From Alnus glutinosa (taxonomy: Eukaryota > Streptophyta > Magnoliopsida > Fagales > Betulaceae), in assembly GCF_958979055.1 (NCBI RefSeq), contig NC_084886.1, positions 47,571,154 through 47,635,153 of the forward strand: 64,000 bases of DNA, written 5' to 3'. Positions 47,231 to 59,628 of this stretch are shown here, in pieces (positions within the stretch are counted from its first letter, which is position 1; each line of letters starts with the position of its first letter). The notes beneath the pieces are model-generated. The model was given only the letters and a program-made list of their open reading frames with translations. It was not told the DNA's origin and did no database searches. A program made the translations under genes and the position numbers.

Positions 47231-49714
47231 TGGCGGCAGCAGAACTGAGAGCAGCATGGCAGAGAACAGCTAATCGGTGCTTTGTCCAAGAAGATGCCAA
47301 AAGAGCTCCCAAGTTTGCTTGCTGCCAGTCATCATCTTCAGCATTTAAACAGGTTGATGCTGAACCTACCAATGCAGTAGGTGGGCCAGATCATCCTGCC
47401 ATAGGTTTTATGCCTCTTAATAGGAATCCTTCGTTTTCTAAACTACTCCCTGACACACGATGGTACCAAAAGGATGTAACATATGAACAGGTTAATGAAT
47501 TGGAGGCAAAAGTGGAAATCTTAAGAGGAGCTGGCACTGTAAATTCAACAACTAAGTTTGATGAGGTCCAGCAGCTAAAAGGAGACATTGTTCATGTTGA
47601 TGATCACAAGAACTGTGAGTCTTCTCTTGATATGCAGTGTGGTTTCTCTGGTTCTTGTATGAAAAAGGCCCCTGAAGCCAGAAAACAAGAGGTGAAGGCT
47701 CTGTATAGTAAGAAATCCGAGGAATATCTTGAACTAATGGACATGAGGGAGAAATATGAACTTAGGCATTTGGACCCTGTTGGTTGTCCAGTTTCCAAAC
47801 AAGGCAATGAGTTTTGCGAAGATCCAGAGTGGTTAAGGGTTGATAAGACAGAGCCATGGTGGCGAGCAACGAATAAAGACGAATTGGCCTCATTGGTCAC
47901 GAAGAAGTCACATAACCATATTGAGAATTGTGATCTTCCCCCACCACAGAAAATGTATGTTAGGAGACACCCATATGCTCATATTGGGTGCTTTGACGAC
48001 GATGATGCATTGGCGTCATCTTTTGATCAGAAGGCCCAAAGTGGTGGTATTTCCAATAGGACTCATGCACAGGGTTGTCATGTTTCTGAGAAAACACATG
48101 GAGACCAGGGGGCTTCATGTGAAGAAGGGTGTTCACAATATGGTTCTGAGAAGTCATTCAGGTATTGGTTTAGATTAACGTCAATTTACTCTGGCATGAC
48201 ATCATTTTGTATATTAGTAATCGTACCATGTTCAGTTTTTTAGTCAAGCTTATATACCTTGATATATTGTCTGCATCAGCGCCGGCTCGCCGGCTCGCTC
48301 AAATCTTAGGCGAGTTAGGCGTTCTTCTAAGGCCCCCAAAAATCCAAATGGTAGTAGACTAGTAGTAATGACGGAAAAAAAATCTTAGTGTTAGTCCATA
48401 AAAAAAAAAATTAAAGAAATCCAAAAATGCGAGTTAAATCTACTCATCTTTAATTGACAACACCATATACGAAGAGATTTGTTGTTATTCTCTTCTCTCT
48501 GTTTGTGACTTTCCATAAAAAAACAATTAGAGAAATCTAAAGAGATGAACTAAAAGGCGGCTCAGGCAACACCTTTCTACAAAGAGATTTGGAGTAAATC
48601 CACTGCAGTTATTCCCTCTCTCTCTTTATAACTTTCCATATTTCTCTTTTTCCTCTCTTAAAATCTCAATCTCTCATTGAATTCTTTTTCAACTTCATGT
48701 TTTTCTTTTGTTTCACGTTTTAGGTCCCTCTACTTTGAAAAGTGAAAACCAGTCATGACTCATTCGTATCTGATAAAAAGGTTAAGGGTTAGTAAATGCA
48801 CTCTAATTATCAAAATCACACTCATAATCAGCCACTTGCATTAGTTTCTTTTTTGTTTGATTATCATGAATTTTTGGATTTCTTTATGTATTCGTTGCTG
48901 CTAATTGATGTTATGTTAGGGAAATGTCTTTCCTTGTGCAAGTTGGAAAAACTTGAGTATTAGTAATTTTGGGAGCATCCCGAAAACAGAGAAAATTAAT
49001 TTTTAAACAGAAAAATATAATATAGAAATTAAAAAAAAAAAAAATCATTTAATTAATATTTAAATATAATAAAAATGCCTCATCTAAATTTATTGCATTA
49101 GGCCTCAAAACTTATCAAGCCAGCCTGGTGTGCATGTTATGTATATATTGTTATATTCATTAGCTTAGATTTTTCATGGTACTTGCAGTTCTAGAACAAA
49201 CAGCAAGGATATGACAGGGATGCCGCAAGTCTCTGAAGGTGGCAGTAGCAAAGCTCAGCTGATGGAAGCACTCCGCCATTGTCAAACTCGTGCAAGGGAA
49301 GCCGAGAAGACAGCAAAGCAGGTTTACGCTGAGAAGGAGCACATTCTTAAACTCTTCTTCAGACAAACCGCACAAATTTTTGCCTATAAGAAGTGCTTCC
49401 AACTTCTGCAGCTAGAAACCCTTTATATCCGGATTAAGAATAATGAGAAGTCAATTTCCACTCTCATCCCTGTGGTCCTTCCATGGATGCTGTACAAAGG
49501 TCGAAAACAGCGGAAGAGCTGGCACAAGGCTACCGGGGGGAAAAGAGTAAAGCGAGGACGACCGAGACATGAAATCGCTAAATTTGCTGTTGCTTTTTCA
49601 TTGGGATTGAGTCTTGTTGGAGCTGGCTTGCTCGTGGGATGGACTGTAGGATATAGTGTACATAGGTGGCAAAACCCTGCATCTTGTGGAAGATTGATTT
49701 ACCGGGGGAAGTAG
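47230..49714 (+). CDS. Plant coiled-coil protein with C-terminal membrane span, unknown function (485 aa)
   Basis: Exons 47230-48161 and 49189-49714 join in frame (F-S-S-R-T-N-S) with GT/AG borders. The ATG at 47230 begins M-A-A-A-E-L-R-A-A-W-Q-R; the frame is open further upstream but only through GTG. The N-terminal 310 residues are soluble and Cys/His-containing (R-C-F-V-Q-E-D-A-K-R-A-P, C-P-V-S-K-Q, E-P-W-W-R). Residues about 330-395 are helical and likely coiled coil. A basic patch (K-R-V-K-R-G-R-P-R) precedes a membrane segment at about 443-468, consistent with tail anchoring and most of the protein facing the cytosol. I recognise the family as recurring in plants without a named role. 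A seven-codon upstream frame overlaps the start. An old hAT element lies in the intron and a LINE inserted about 350 bases beyond the stop. Confidence 0.85.
48277..49127. mobile_element. hAT relic in the intron of the 47.2-kb gene
   Basis: The left end CAGCGCCGGCTC and the inverted right end CAGGCTGGCTTG are flanked by GTCTGCAT (48269-48276) and GTGTGCAT (49128-49135), an 8-bp target duplication with one change. The 851-bp body is AT-rich and noncoding and fills most of the 1,027-base intron. Confidence 0.65.
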
Positions 49715-50071
49715 CTGCTATGATTTTGTATTCTATGCATGTATTCACTTTGATTCTTAGAAGGGGAAATGTTCTACGCCACAGCACTCACAAATCAACG
49801 TACCAAATCTTGCGAGCGAACCCCATCAAATTTCTAAAGTGCCAACTCAAAATCGGCCGAAAAGAAAGCTGGAAATCAATGAAAAGAACACCTGAAAGCG
49901 ATGATATATCCAAATTTGGGAGCTTTATCAAGAGGACGATGACGACATTTTCAGGACCCGGAAATCAGGAGTAAATAGCATTCGAGGGGACGCATGCGAT
50001 GATTTATTCACATTGAACTGCTAATTATGCTAGCTTTTACCAAAGTTAATAAACAGAATAGCTTTCCAAAA

Positions 50072-51005
50072 GAAGGGAAGAAGAAACTCTTTTGCATGCT
50101 TTGTGGTCTTGTCCGGCTTCCCAAGATGTTTGGGGTGATAACCTTTCATGCTTCCATAAATGTAACTCCAATTTGACAAGTTTTGTTCATCTTCTGGAAT
50201 ACAGCCTCCAAAGATTCAGCTGTGAAAAAGTGGAGCTTTTGACAGTTGTAGCTAGAAAAGTTTGGCTCCGTAGGAACTCTTTGATTTTTGAAGGGTTTTT
50301 TTAACCTCCTAGGAAGATTTGGGAAGAAGCTCTCTCCTCTTTAGAAGATTTCAAGTCCAGTATGATTTCTGATAGAAGCCCTTTATTTTGTCTAGAAGCT
50401 GGCTCTCCTTCCAGGTTCTCTTCTTGGAAGCCCCCTCCACATGGTAAAGTTAAAGTGAATTGGGATGCTTCTATTAATCCCAAGGAGAAATGTATTGGGG
50501 TGGGAATTGTTGCAAGGGATAGTAGAGGGGAGTTTATGGGTGCTCAATGTTACTGGCTTCTTTTGGATACTGATCCTAGAACTGCAGAATCCTTAGCAGC
50601 CTTATATGCAGCCTTGTTTAGTAAGAGTTTTGGTTTCTTGGAGGTTGTTTTTGAAGGGGATGCTTCTCAGGTAATTTCTGATATCAACTCCCCCCCTCCT
50701 CATTTTTCCAAGGCTGGTCAGTTCACGAAAAGTGTTTTATCGGAATCAAAAAGCTTGCGGTTTGTTTCCTTTGTTCATGCTCCGAGAGAGTTAAATGTAG
50801 TTGCTCATGTGTTAGCAAAGACTGCAATAGGGCGTAAGTTAAATTTCTGTTGGAGGGAAGAAGTCCCAGATTGTATTTCCAATTTGATTCTTATGGAGAA
50901 AGAGTTTCATCCCTAGATCCCTGTTATTGGGATCATGATTTGTATTTTCTTTGAGCAGTTAGCAATGAAGTTGTTCTTCTTTGTTTCAAAAAAAAAAAAA
51001 GAAAA
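50072..51005 (+). mobile_element. 5'-truncated LINE with 17-bp target duplication
   Basis: The flanks AGAATAGCTTTCCAAAA at 50055-50071 and 51006-51022 are identical. The insert starts in the zinc-knuckle/RT C-terminal region (H-A-L-W-S-C-P-A-S-Q-D-V-W, frame at about 50092-50304). It then carries an intact RNase H domain at 50362-50916 (V-K-V-N-W-D-A-S, I-G-V-G-I-V-A-R-D, F-E-G-D-A-S, H-V-L-A-K) and ends with a poly-A tail. The perfect duplication and open RNase H frame suggest a fairly recent insertion. It cannot move by itself. Confidence 0.9.
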
Positions 51006-51758
51006 AGAATAGCTTTCCAAAAATACAAAACCCCCCTCTGAGTTACCATTTTGGGAGGAATCGAACAGATATGCTAGTGTTATGATTTTAATCCATTATC
51101 CATCAATATTACCAGCATCAAGATGAGAATGTTTCAAATAAGCGAGAAAACTAAAGAATTAATCAAATGAGGGACAAAAATGGTCTCATAGCCTTTTAAA
51201 TTAAACCATATAAACAAAAGGATTAAATGTGAGCACTTCATCCCCAAATCCTACTACTCGTCAATATTTATGGGGGGGAAAAAGCACCCTCTCATACGGC
51301 AATTCCTGGCCATCTGAAAATCTTTAAAAACCAAAGGAATGCCTACCAAACATATCTTCACATTCATGCGTGATGTAACAGTTGGAGCTGCTCCATTAGA
51401 CATGATGGGCGGCACAACATTGTATGTTCGTTCCACATTTAATCTCCAACTGGAGTTCTGGAAATATTGCCTATGAATTGTATCAACAGTTCTATGAATT
51501 CTCATTCTGGGTGGTTGTTTGCTAAATCAACCCAACTGTAGCAACATTCATGTTACACCAGGATCGTGCCCATATCTTGAATACTCAATACAATGTAAAG
51601 ACAGATTGGGGAAAAAAATTCTATTATTACCTTGAACTACCTTTTGTCTAATTTACATGCCCGACATGGGACAGCTAAACTGCTCGGGTCGCAATCATTT
51701 GCCACCCATCGGATAAAAATGAGAAAGAATCGACAAACCAAAAGAACAACAATTGAAC

Positions 51759-53292
51759 TTACTCAGACAGCTGATCAGATGGGATTTGGCCAAAGATATC
51801 AGGACATGAGTCCCAATTTCCCCGTTCTCTGGCTTCCCAATACCCACCAATATAGCGGTATGAATCACTTTCTTTATCTTTTGCAAACCACTGCGGTTTC
51901 CAACCCTGCTCTTGCATCTTTCGGGCCTGAATCCCAATTGAAACAATACCCCATCAATAACCATCAATGTCAAATTACTTATTTTGGAAGCATTTAAAAT
52001 ATTGAACATAATATCCTAACCTAAAAACCTAGCGACCTAATTTAACAGACTTAAGAATTGCCTAACTGGCTGGGCAATGGAAATTTTGTCACATACCATC
52101 CATGATACGGTCAGCATTGCATTTTCCATACATTCAATAAAACAATGTAAGAATACAAAGCTAAAGTATTCAAATTACACAACTTATCGATACCATGATT
52201 TAAGGCATTAAAATCCAGAAGAACTATCTAAATTCAATTGAACTGTTGAAACCAACCACTTGAAACAAGCAATGAACCATATATATATGATTCCCTCTAG
52301 AAAGATTTAGAACAAACTCAAGTAACTGCACCTATACATTCCCGTCAAGGGGCAACTCATTCCACCAATAAAACAAAAGGAAAAGGCGAAAGAGGGAGAG
52401 GGAGAGAGAGTCCACTTCTGGGCATTTTAGTAGCATTAATTATTCATCCACAATGTCAGTTAGGCTTTTATTTGAATTCCAGATTAAGAAAATTGAAAAT
52501 CCCACACAAATTGCCCATCTACAATACTAGATTCACCTTTCCTTGGATACTGGATTACAAGATGAACAACTTTGTGAAAGTAATTTATCCAACCTCACCT
52601 AGTCGAGGTCATTGGCCAGAAATAGCAAGTTCCACATGAAGATTCTATCTTCATGGTTAAACATTTATACTGGATCCTATCAGTCAACAGGGGATCTTAT
52701 CAAGTTCCGTATGCTCTTGCACTTAGCAAGTAATGAGAGAGGACAATCTTCAATTTGCCAGTGTCTTCACTGCTGGAGGCAGTGGACATCTTTCCCAGAT
52801 CACCATTGACAACTTTCTATTGCAAGGGTATCTAGAAACATGCCAAACGCAAGCCAGACTCGGAAAGATGTCATGTAAGGAAATGGTTTTCTTAATGATT
52901 TACCAACAGATAATAGATTGGGTGTCTAAAATTCACCATGATAAGCACAGCCTTTTAGCTCAATTTATCCAATTTAAAGAGAAGGGTATGACGGGTGGCC
53001 TATGGAAGTGATGTGTTACCCACATACATAATTTTACCCAAGTACTAATATCTATTCGTGGAGTTGACGTAATTACTAATATCTATTCCTGGAGTTCACA
53101 ACGCAATAAAAATGCAACATAAAGTTTACCTGCCGTTGCCGCTGCTCTAAACGCAACTTTTCTGCATTTGCCATTTCGTACTCTCCATTTTCCAAATATC
53201 TTTGGTCAGGTCTTAGCCTTGAATCCGTAGGTGGCAATTTTTCCTGATTATATATGTATTGTATATATGTAAGATAGAGAAATAAATATGCC

Positions 53293-53343
<51 letters not shown>

Positions 53344-55627
53344 AAAGAAAGAAAGAAAGAAGAAGAAGAAGAAGAAAGAAAAAGTGGGAGGGCTTCTGAG
53401 CAGTAGACCAAAGAAAAATTGCCCCACTTCCATTTCATGAGTTTTAACAGAAGCTAAATTTTATCATTACCATATCATATGTCCTTTAGGATTCCAGGAA
53501 TCAATATTAGTTTTAAGTTATTATAAAGCATTCCAGAAATCTCTTTTGCACGTATCCACAAAAATGCAATGGAAACTATACCAAATAACGTTCCTTCAGT
53601 GCAGTGTTTCTATACCACCAAATTAAACAAATAAGGTTGGAATCAAATTGGAAACTTCAGTGAACTCATCGAAAAGTACCTTCAATCCAGGGGAGAGCTC
53701 ATTCAAAGTGATGGCAAAGCGTGTTAAGTTATATCTGGTGATAAATTTGGGAGGTTTGCTTCGCTTCCAGAGCAGACGGGCATCTGACAAAGGCTCGTAT
53801 CCTTTTCCCTTCCCAGAAGAGTCTCCATTTACAAAATACATGCTTTCATCCCATTTTCCATAAAGAGTCGCCATTGTTTTTCCATTCCTGTCTTGAACTA
53901 TACCATGTACCTGAAAGAACAATCATTTTTGTATCAGCCAATAATGCTCCTGACAACAGTTCTAGTAGGTACAAATACCACGACAATAGCAGGAACTTGA
54001 AATTATACCATCCAATAACATACTAAAGTCACCAATTCTATGATGCTATCATCTATTACTTGAATAAAAAGTCTTTGAACAAGAGTAATATTGAAATCCA
54101 GTTGATCAGCCAAAGGGGTCAACTACATGCTCAGAAATAGCATGAACAATAACCACAAAATGAAAGGAGGTTACTTCCCAGCAGAGATAAATATTACATC
54201 TTTAGTGAAAATTTGTCTCTTTGTTCATAATAAAAATATAAAACATCAACATAAAAATGTGATATTCTATGAATCCTCAAAAAACTAACCCTGGGTAAAT
54301 ACTCCCTTTTTTCCACCAAGACATTTTACAATAGCAAGCAACATAAACCAGAAAGATAAGAAAAGGAGTTCTGTGCAGAAAAATATATTTGAGTAGGTAG
54401 CACTCAGAAGATGCAGATGGGGTCTATGCTCACCTTAGACAACCTACTACCTCAGAGAAAGAGGCAACAAATTAGCAATATCTAGTATTTAGGGAACCAA
54501 GACTTTGGCCATTGCATATGCAAGCTACTTTCTCTTAAGAAACTTCTGCTGAGTCTGTCATAACTACGAAGATTACAGCATGGAATAAGATGCACTAGAT
54601 CGTTACTAACTAATCACATCACATCCTTGACAATGTAGGTATTATAATTTGATTTGAGATGATTAGATACTTATTAGGATTTGACTAGGAAAGTATTTCA
54701 AGATACTTTAGCTTACCTCTTATGGCTTATTTATGTCTTCGTTTAATACATATTTGAATGGGTCAACAAAATCAACATAACCTAATCTTACTTTTTACTG
54801 TATTTTCCTTTGGTATAAGAGCTTTAGGGTCCTAGGTTCTATGGCACAATCATGCAGTCACTCAGCGGAACCTGAAATTTGAGGGTCTTTCCTCTCAGGT
54901 TACCGTTGATTTCAAAAAGATGTAGGACAATATATCAAGGATGTGATGAAATTCACAAGAAACATCCAGAAAATCTCAGTCCACGTTATAAAGTTCTCCT
55001 GTATTTTACAACAGGTTGGATGACAATGATTACATCAATCCAAGCTTGTATTATAATGATAACTTATAACCCAGGTCCAAACGAGATGGAACTTTCTTTC
55101 ATTTAAGAATGAGCCAAAAATAAACCGGACTTTTTATACTTGCAAGATAACTTATAGCTTTCAGCTAGATGGTGCTCGTAACAAGGGAAACTGAAAAATT
55201 TTGGGGCATAGATTCTGCAGATATGGGCATGTGATTTAATTTGGCCAACTTGGAGGGGATTCACTAAAGGTGAGATTTATCCACAAATTGATCTCATTCA
55301 CAATCACTTTGGTACTCCCACAGCAGAGGTTATTTTCGTTTGTGTTTGTGTGTGTGTGTGTGTGTGTATAGACACGTGCACATATATAAATGCACTCACA
55401 AAGACAGACATATGGATTAGGCTTAGGTGTTGTAAAAAAACTACAACATAGGAGCATAGTTGCTGTAGTTTTTTCAATGGTCAAGATCTAACTTCATTTT
55501 CTCTTTTTTTTCTTATAAAACACTTAAAACTAGACCCTGACCGTTGAAAAAACTACAACACCTATGCTATAGTTTTTTTACAATACCAAAGCCAAATCCT
55601 ATATGTATACATGTGCTATACAATTTT

Positions 55628-55675
<48 letters not shown>

Positions 55676-58600
55676 TATTTCTCCTTTTTTCATTCATTTT
55701 AATTTATTTCCTTCTTAAATCCGTACACTTGCATTGAAGTCCAAAATGTTCCAATATACTACACGAGTACTACTCTTAAGTGATGGCACTGATATCAGTA
55801 ACAGAACCAAGATGATGCAATTAGATGTTAGGTACAGATGACCAAATTGCGGATACAGCTTCCTCCCCTCTGCCTATCTTAGCAGCATACATAGATGTTA
55901 TAAGATACAGTTCTCTTCCAATTTTCAGTAGCCATAATGTTGCAAAATATTTTGCAATAATGGCAAAGCCATATAGAATATCATCGCACTCTTTAAATAA
56001 AAGACTTAAATGTTTACATCATCTATCAAAAGAGACTGCAAGATCACCTGGTGAGGATTTCGGTCAATGATAGACTGTTCCTTGAATTTCAGCTTACATG
56101 AATACTCGTGATTTCCACGTATACGCATTGTACCATAGTGATCGCAGTACAGCTTTCCCAATATGAGATTGTATATTGATGTTGTGACCTGAAAAGAGAA
56201 AGCCAATTTCAAACTGGAACTAAGAATAGAATGAATATCACTTTAACCATTGGAGATATACCTTACTCCACTGAAAAACTTCCCCATCATCAAATTCCAG
56301 AGTCAAAATACCAACGGGATCAACCTGAATTGATCGACCCCAAAATTTGCTCTTTAAATTGCTGTCTCCCCAGAATTTCCATCCTGTGCCCTCACAGTGA
56401 CATGCAACAATCATAGGATGATGACTGACCTGACACCAAATGTGAGAGAAACTTAGCAAGAAAATTCAAAGCAACCCACCCCCCGCCAAAAAAAAGAAAG
56501 AAAGAAAGAAAAAATTGTACACGTGTGAAAGGTAAGATCATCTTGTATGGAACATGCAACAGTATGTGAAATGCAGCTATTCATATATCAGAGCCACTTC
56601 TCACCTCATAATGTGATAATGGTAATGCCAATTTCTCCAAAAAGGGAGCCGTTACCAAAAATTTCAAATTTAAGACTCTTTTTTTTTGATAAGTAACTTC
56701 GTTTTTTTTTTTTTTTTTGATAAGTAAGACATTCGTATTCTGCTTTTGTCATAATTGTGCTAAGTTCTTTCTTTTACTTTCTCTTTTTTCTTTTTCTCAA
56801 AGGTATCATCTTTGTGGTACATCCTCTTTTCTACATCATATACAGAAAGAATTCATATTAGGGAAATAATGTTCAACAGCTTCTAATTAAATCAGTAGTC
56901 AGTCCAATTAAATTTCACCATATGTCAGATCGAAGTTATTGTCAGACAACCTCATCTTCCCTTCCTCCCCCAAAAAATAGAAGACCAGTATAATTTATCA
57001 GAAAAAGTCTATCCCCAATATACTGCATCCACCCCCACTCGTGTCTTTCTTTCTTTCTTTCTTTTTGATTGATAAGTTACACACACGCCCGATGGGGACT
57101 TGAACCCACGACCTCACCCTCCACCTTGCAACAAAAGGACGAAGTAGCAGTTGAGTTAAAGCTCATTATATTCACAAATAGAAGGGTAAAGTTATATTTT
57201 GCTATATTATATATTAACTCAGTGAAAAATCTCTATGATCAATTGATCATGTTAGGTGACACCACAATTTAAACAACAACAACAACAACAACAAAAAAAA
57301 AAAAAAAACCCTGATAGTTTTAATAGGTTAATCAAATTGTTGCCAAACTGGGTTGAACAGCAGGGATCACCAAATAAAACCAGTCCATTTTAAGTTGGGT
57401 TCGGATTGTCTTTACTATCTTAAGGTAATGAAAACAAACATTATTGTATAAAATACAGAAATGAAAAAATTATAAAAGGAGAGAACATAAATTGATAATA
57501 TATTTTAATAAAACCTTCTCTGAGAAAAAGCGGAGGCCTTTATCTGGATAGTCAGCTTCGTAGGTTTCTCCTAATAATGGATTAAATGGTTTGCATATTC
57601 TTCCTTCAGTTGAAGTATATCCAGATACAGCAAAAGCAGCCACATTAAGAATCCTCATGAGACTATTGCCCTGCAAAATCTCAAAGAGGAAACTGAAAGT
57701 TAAGAAAAGGAATAGCTGAACAAATTACGCAATACATCAAAAGAAACTTATAATGGGAGTGTATACATCTTGTGTACTTTGGGTTGCGCCCCTCTAAACA
57801 AATTAAAGACAAAAAAAAAAAAAAATTAAACATAAACTTCCTCCTAATGCTCTAAAAATCACATGCAAACAAACAACTGTTCACAAATTTATCACATCTT
57901 CGTAAGCATCTTTAACATACAGCTCAAAGGCATCCCAATGGCTAAACCGCGGTATTAATAATCTTTACAGGACACTAGTAGAGAAGCCTTTAGTGCTAGA
58001 TGCCTCACATAAAATTTGACCATGCAAAAATGCTTATTCTGGAGACATCAGTCAAATCGTCATGATCGCCAAGACTATAAATTCAGATTTAAACAGTTTT
58101 AGAAACACATAGAAGTTGTTTGGTAACCAAGCCTAAAATTTCCAATTTCCATTTCACTTCTCCCAAAAAAATCAAATCAAAAACATTCTAACTTTTTTAC
58201 ACTTTTTACATCACATCAATAATTTTTTATTACTATTCAAATAAAAAAACCAACTACAAAACAAAACTTTTCCACTTTTCTATAAAACATTCTCAAATTT
58301 TATATCACATCAATCATTTCTTACTACTATTCAAATAAATATTCCAATTCACAATTACTTACCAAACAGCTTCGACCCACTCCAAAGGTTGAGAGAGAGA
58401 GAGAGAGAGACTCATTTCAAACCAATATTACCATAAACTAAATAGATGGACATTCCATGTATAAAAACCTCATATCCATGAGTTATTAAAAAGCTTTCTC
58501 TCTATCTTTCTTTTATTCTTTTCTTCTATTTACTTATTTATTCTTTAGCTGCTGGAAACACAGTACACATCATTAAATACAAAAGTATTCCTTGCATTTC

Positions 58601-59591
58601 CATGATTTTATAAAATTTGAAGAAATAGCCAAAGAAGTAAAATGAACAAATCACTTAATACTAAGATACCCAGTAATACCACCAAGGATGAATGGGATGT
58701 AGGACAAGTAAAACTACGTGAAAACTAAACCCATGATTTACGAGGGTACCTTCAAAAGCAAGTGAGCTGTCTAGTAATCCAGAAATGACATTAGAAATAT
58801 GAAAGCATGTATTGCAAACAATGCTTGCCTTTTGGAAATCAAAAGAATACCATAAAGTCCTAACTCACATACGTACCCTTTTTCCCCACTCATATGCTCT
58901 ATCGAGGAGATATGAATACTCCAAATCTTCGAAACATTTTTGCAGGGAAGAGAGAGGCTCATTAAAGTAAACAGGAAGACATATTTTCGTGAGATCTTTT
59001 CCAATGTTATCTTTAATCATTGACCAAAGGCTAACACCTTTCTCTCTTTCAACAGGGTCAGGCAATTTCTTTCGTCGCTTAACATACGGATAGTTTTTTC
59101 CAGCAGATTTAATTGAAGGATCAATGTCATCTTCAGATTCAACTGCACAAAGACCTTCATCGTCTGAAGAGAAAGATGATGCCCGAAAATCAGAACTATT
59201 ACTTTTGAAAGAGCTGGATGACAGAAAGTCGCGAGTGTCAAAAAATGTATTTTCTTCTTCATCTGTTTCTTCCTCTGCAGCATCAACTCTTTCATTATCA
59301 TCTTCAGATTCACTACCACTTCCTTCTGGGAAAAAAAAATCAACAATTAAATCACTATAACAAAGCACAGAAGAGAGAAAACAAGAGAAGATAATAAGAG
59401 AAGAAAAATATCACAAAATCAACAGTAATGAAGAACGGACTAAGGGCATAAATAAGAAATGTAATGATGAGGACAAACAGACTACTCACTGCACACTTTC
59501 TATATATCTGTGTTCAGCAGTAACATACATACATTAATACAGGTCACAAACATCACAACTGTAGAAACATGAAAGTGGTATTTTACATATC

Positions 59592-59628
<37 letters not shown>

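Noticed and set aside
51254..51505. 83-codon minus-strand frame after the ORP stop
   Set aside because: It is probably 3'UTR; no conserved domain is recognised.
57050..57170. Possible tRNA gene
   Set aside because: The A and B boxes are degenerate and no cloverleaf can be folded; it fits a tRNA-derived SINE.
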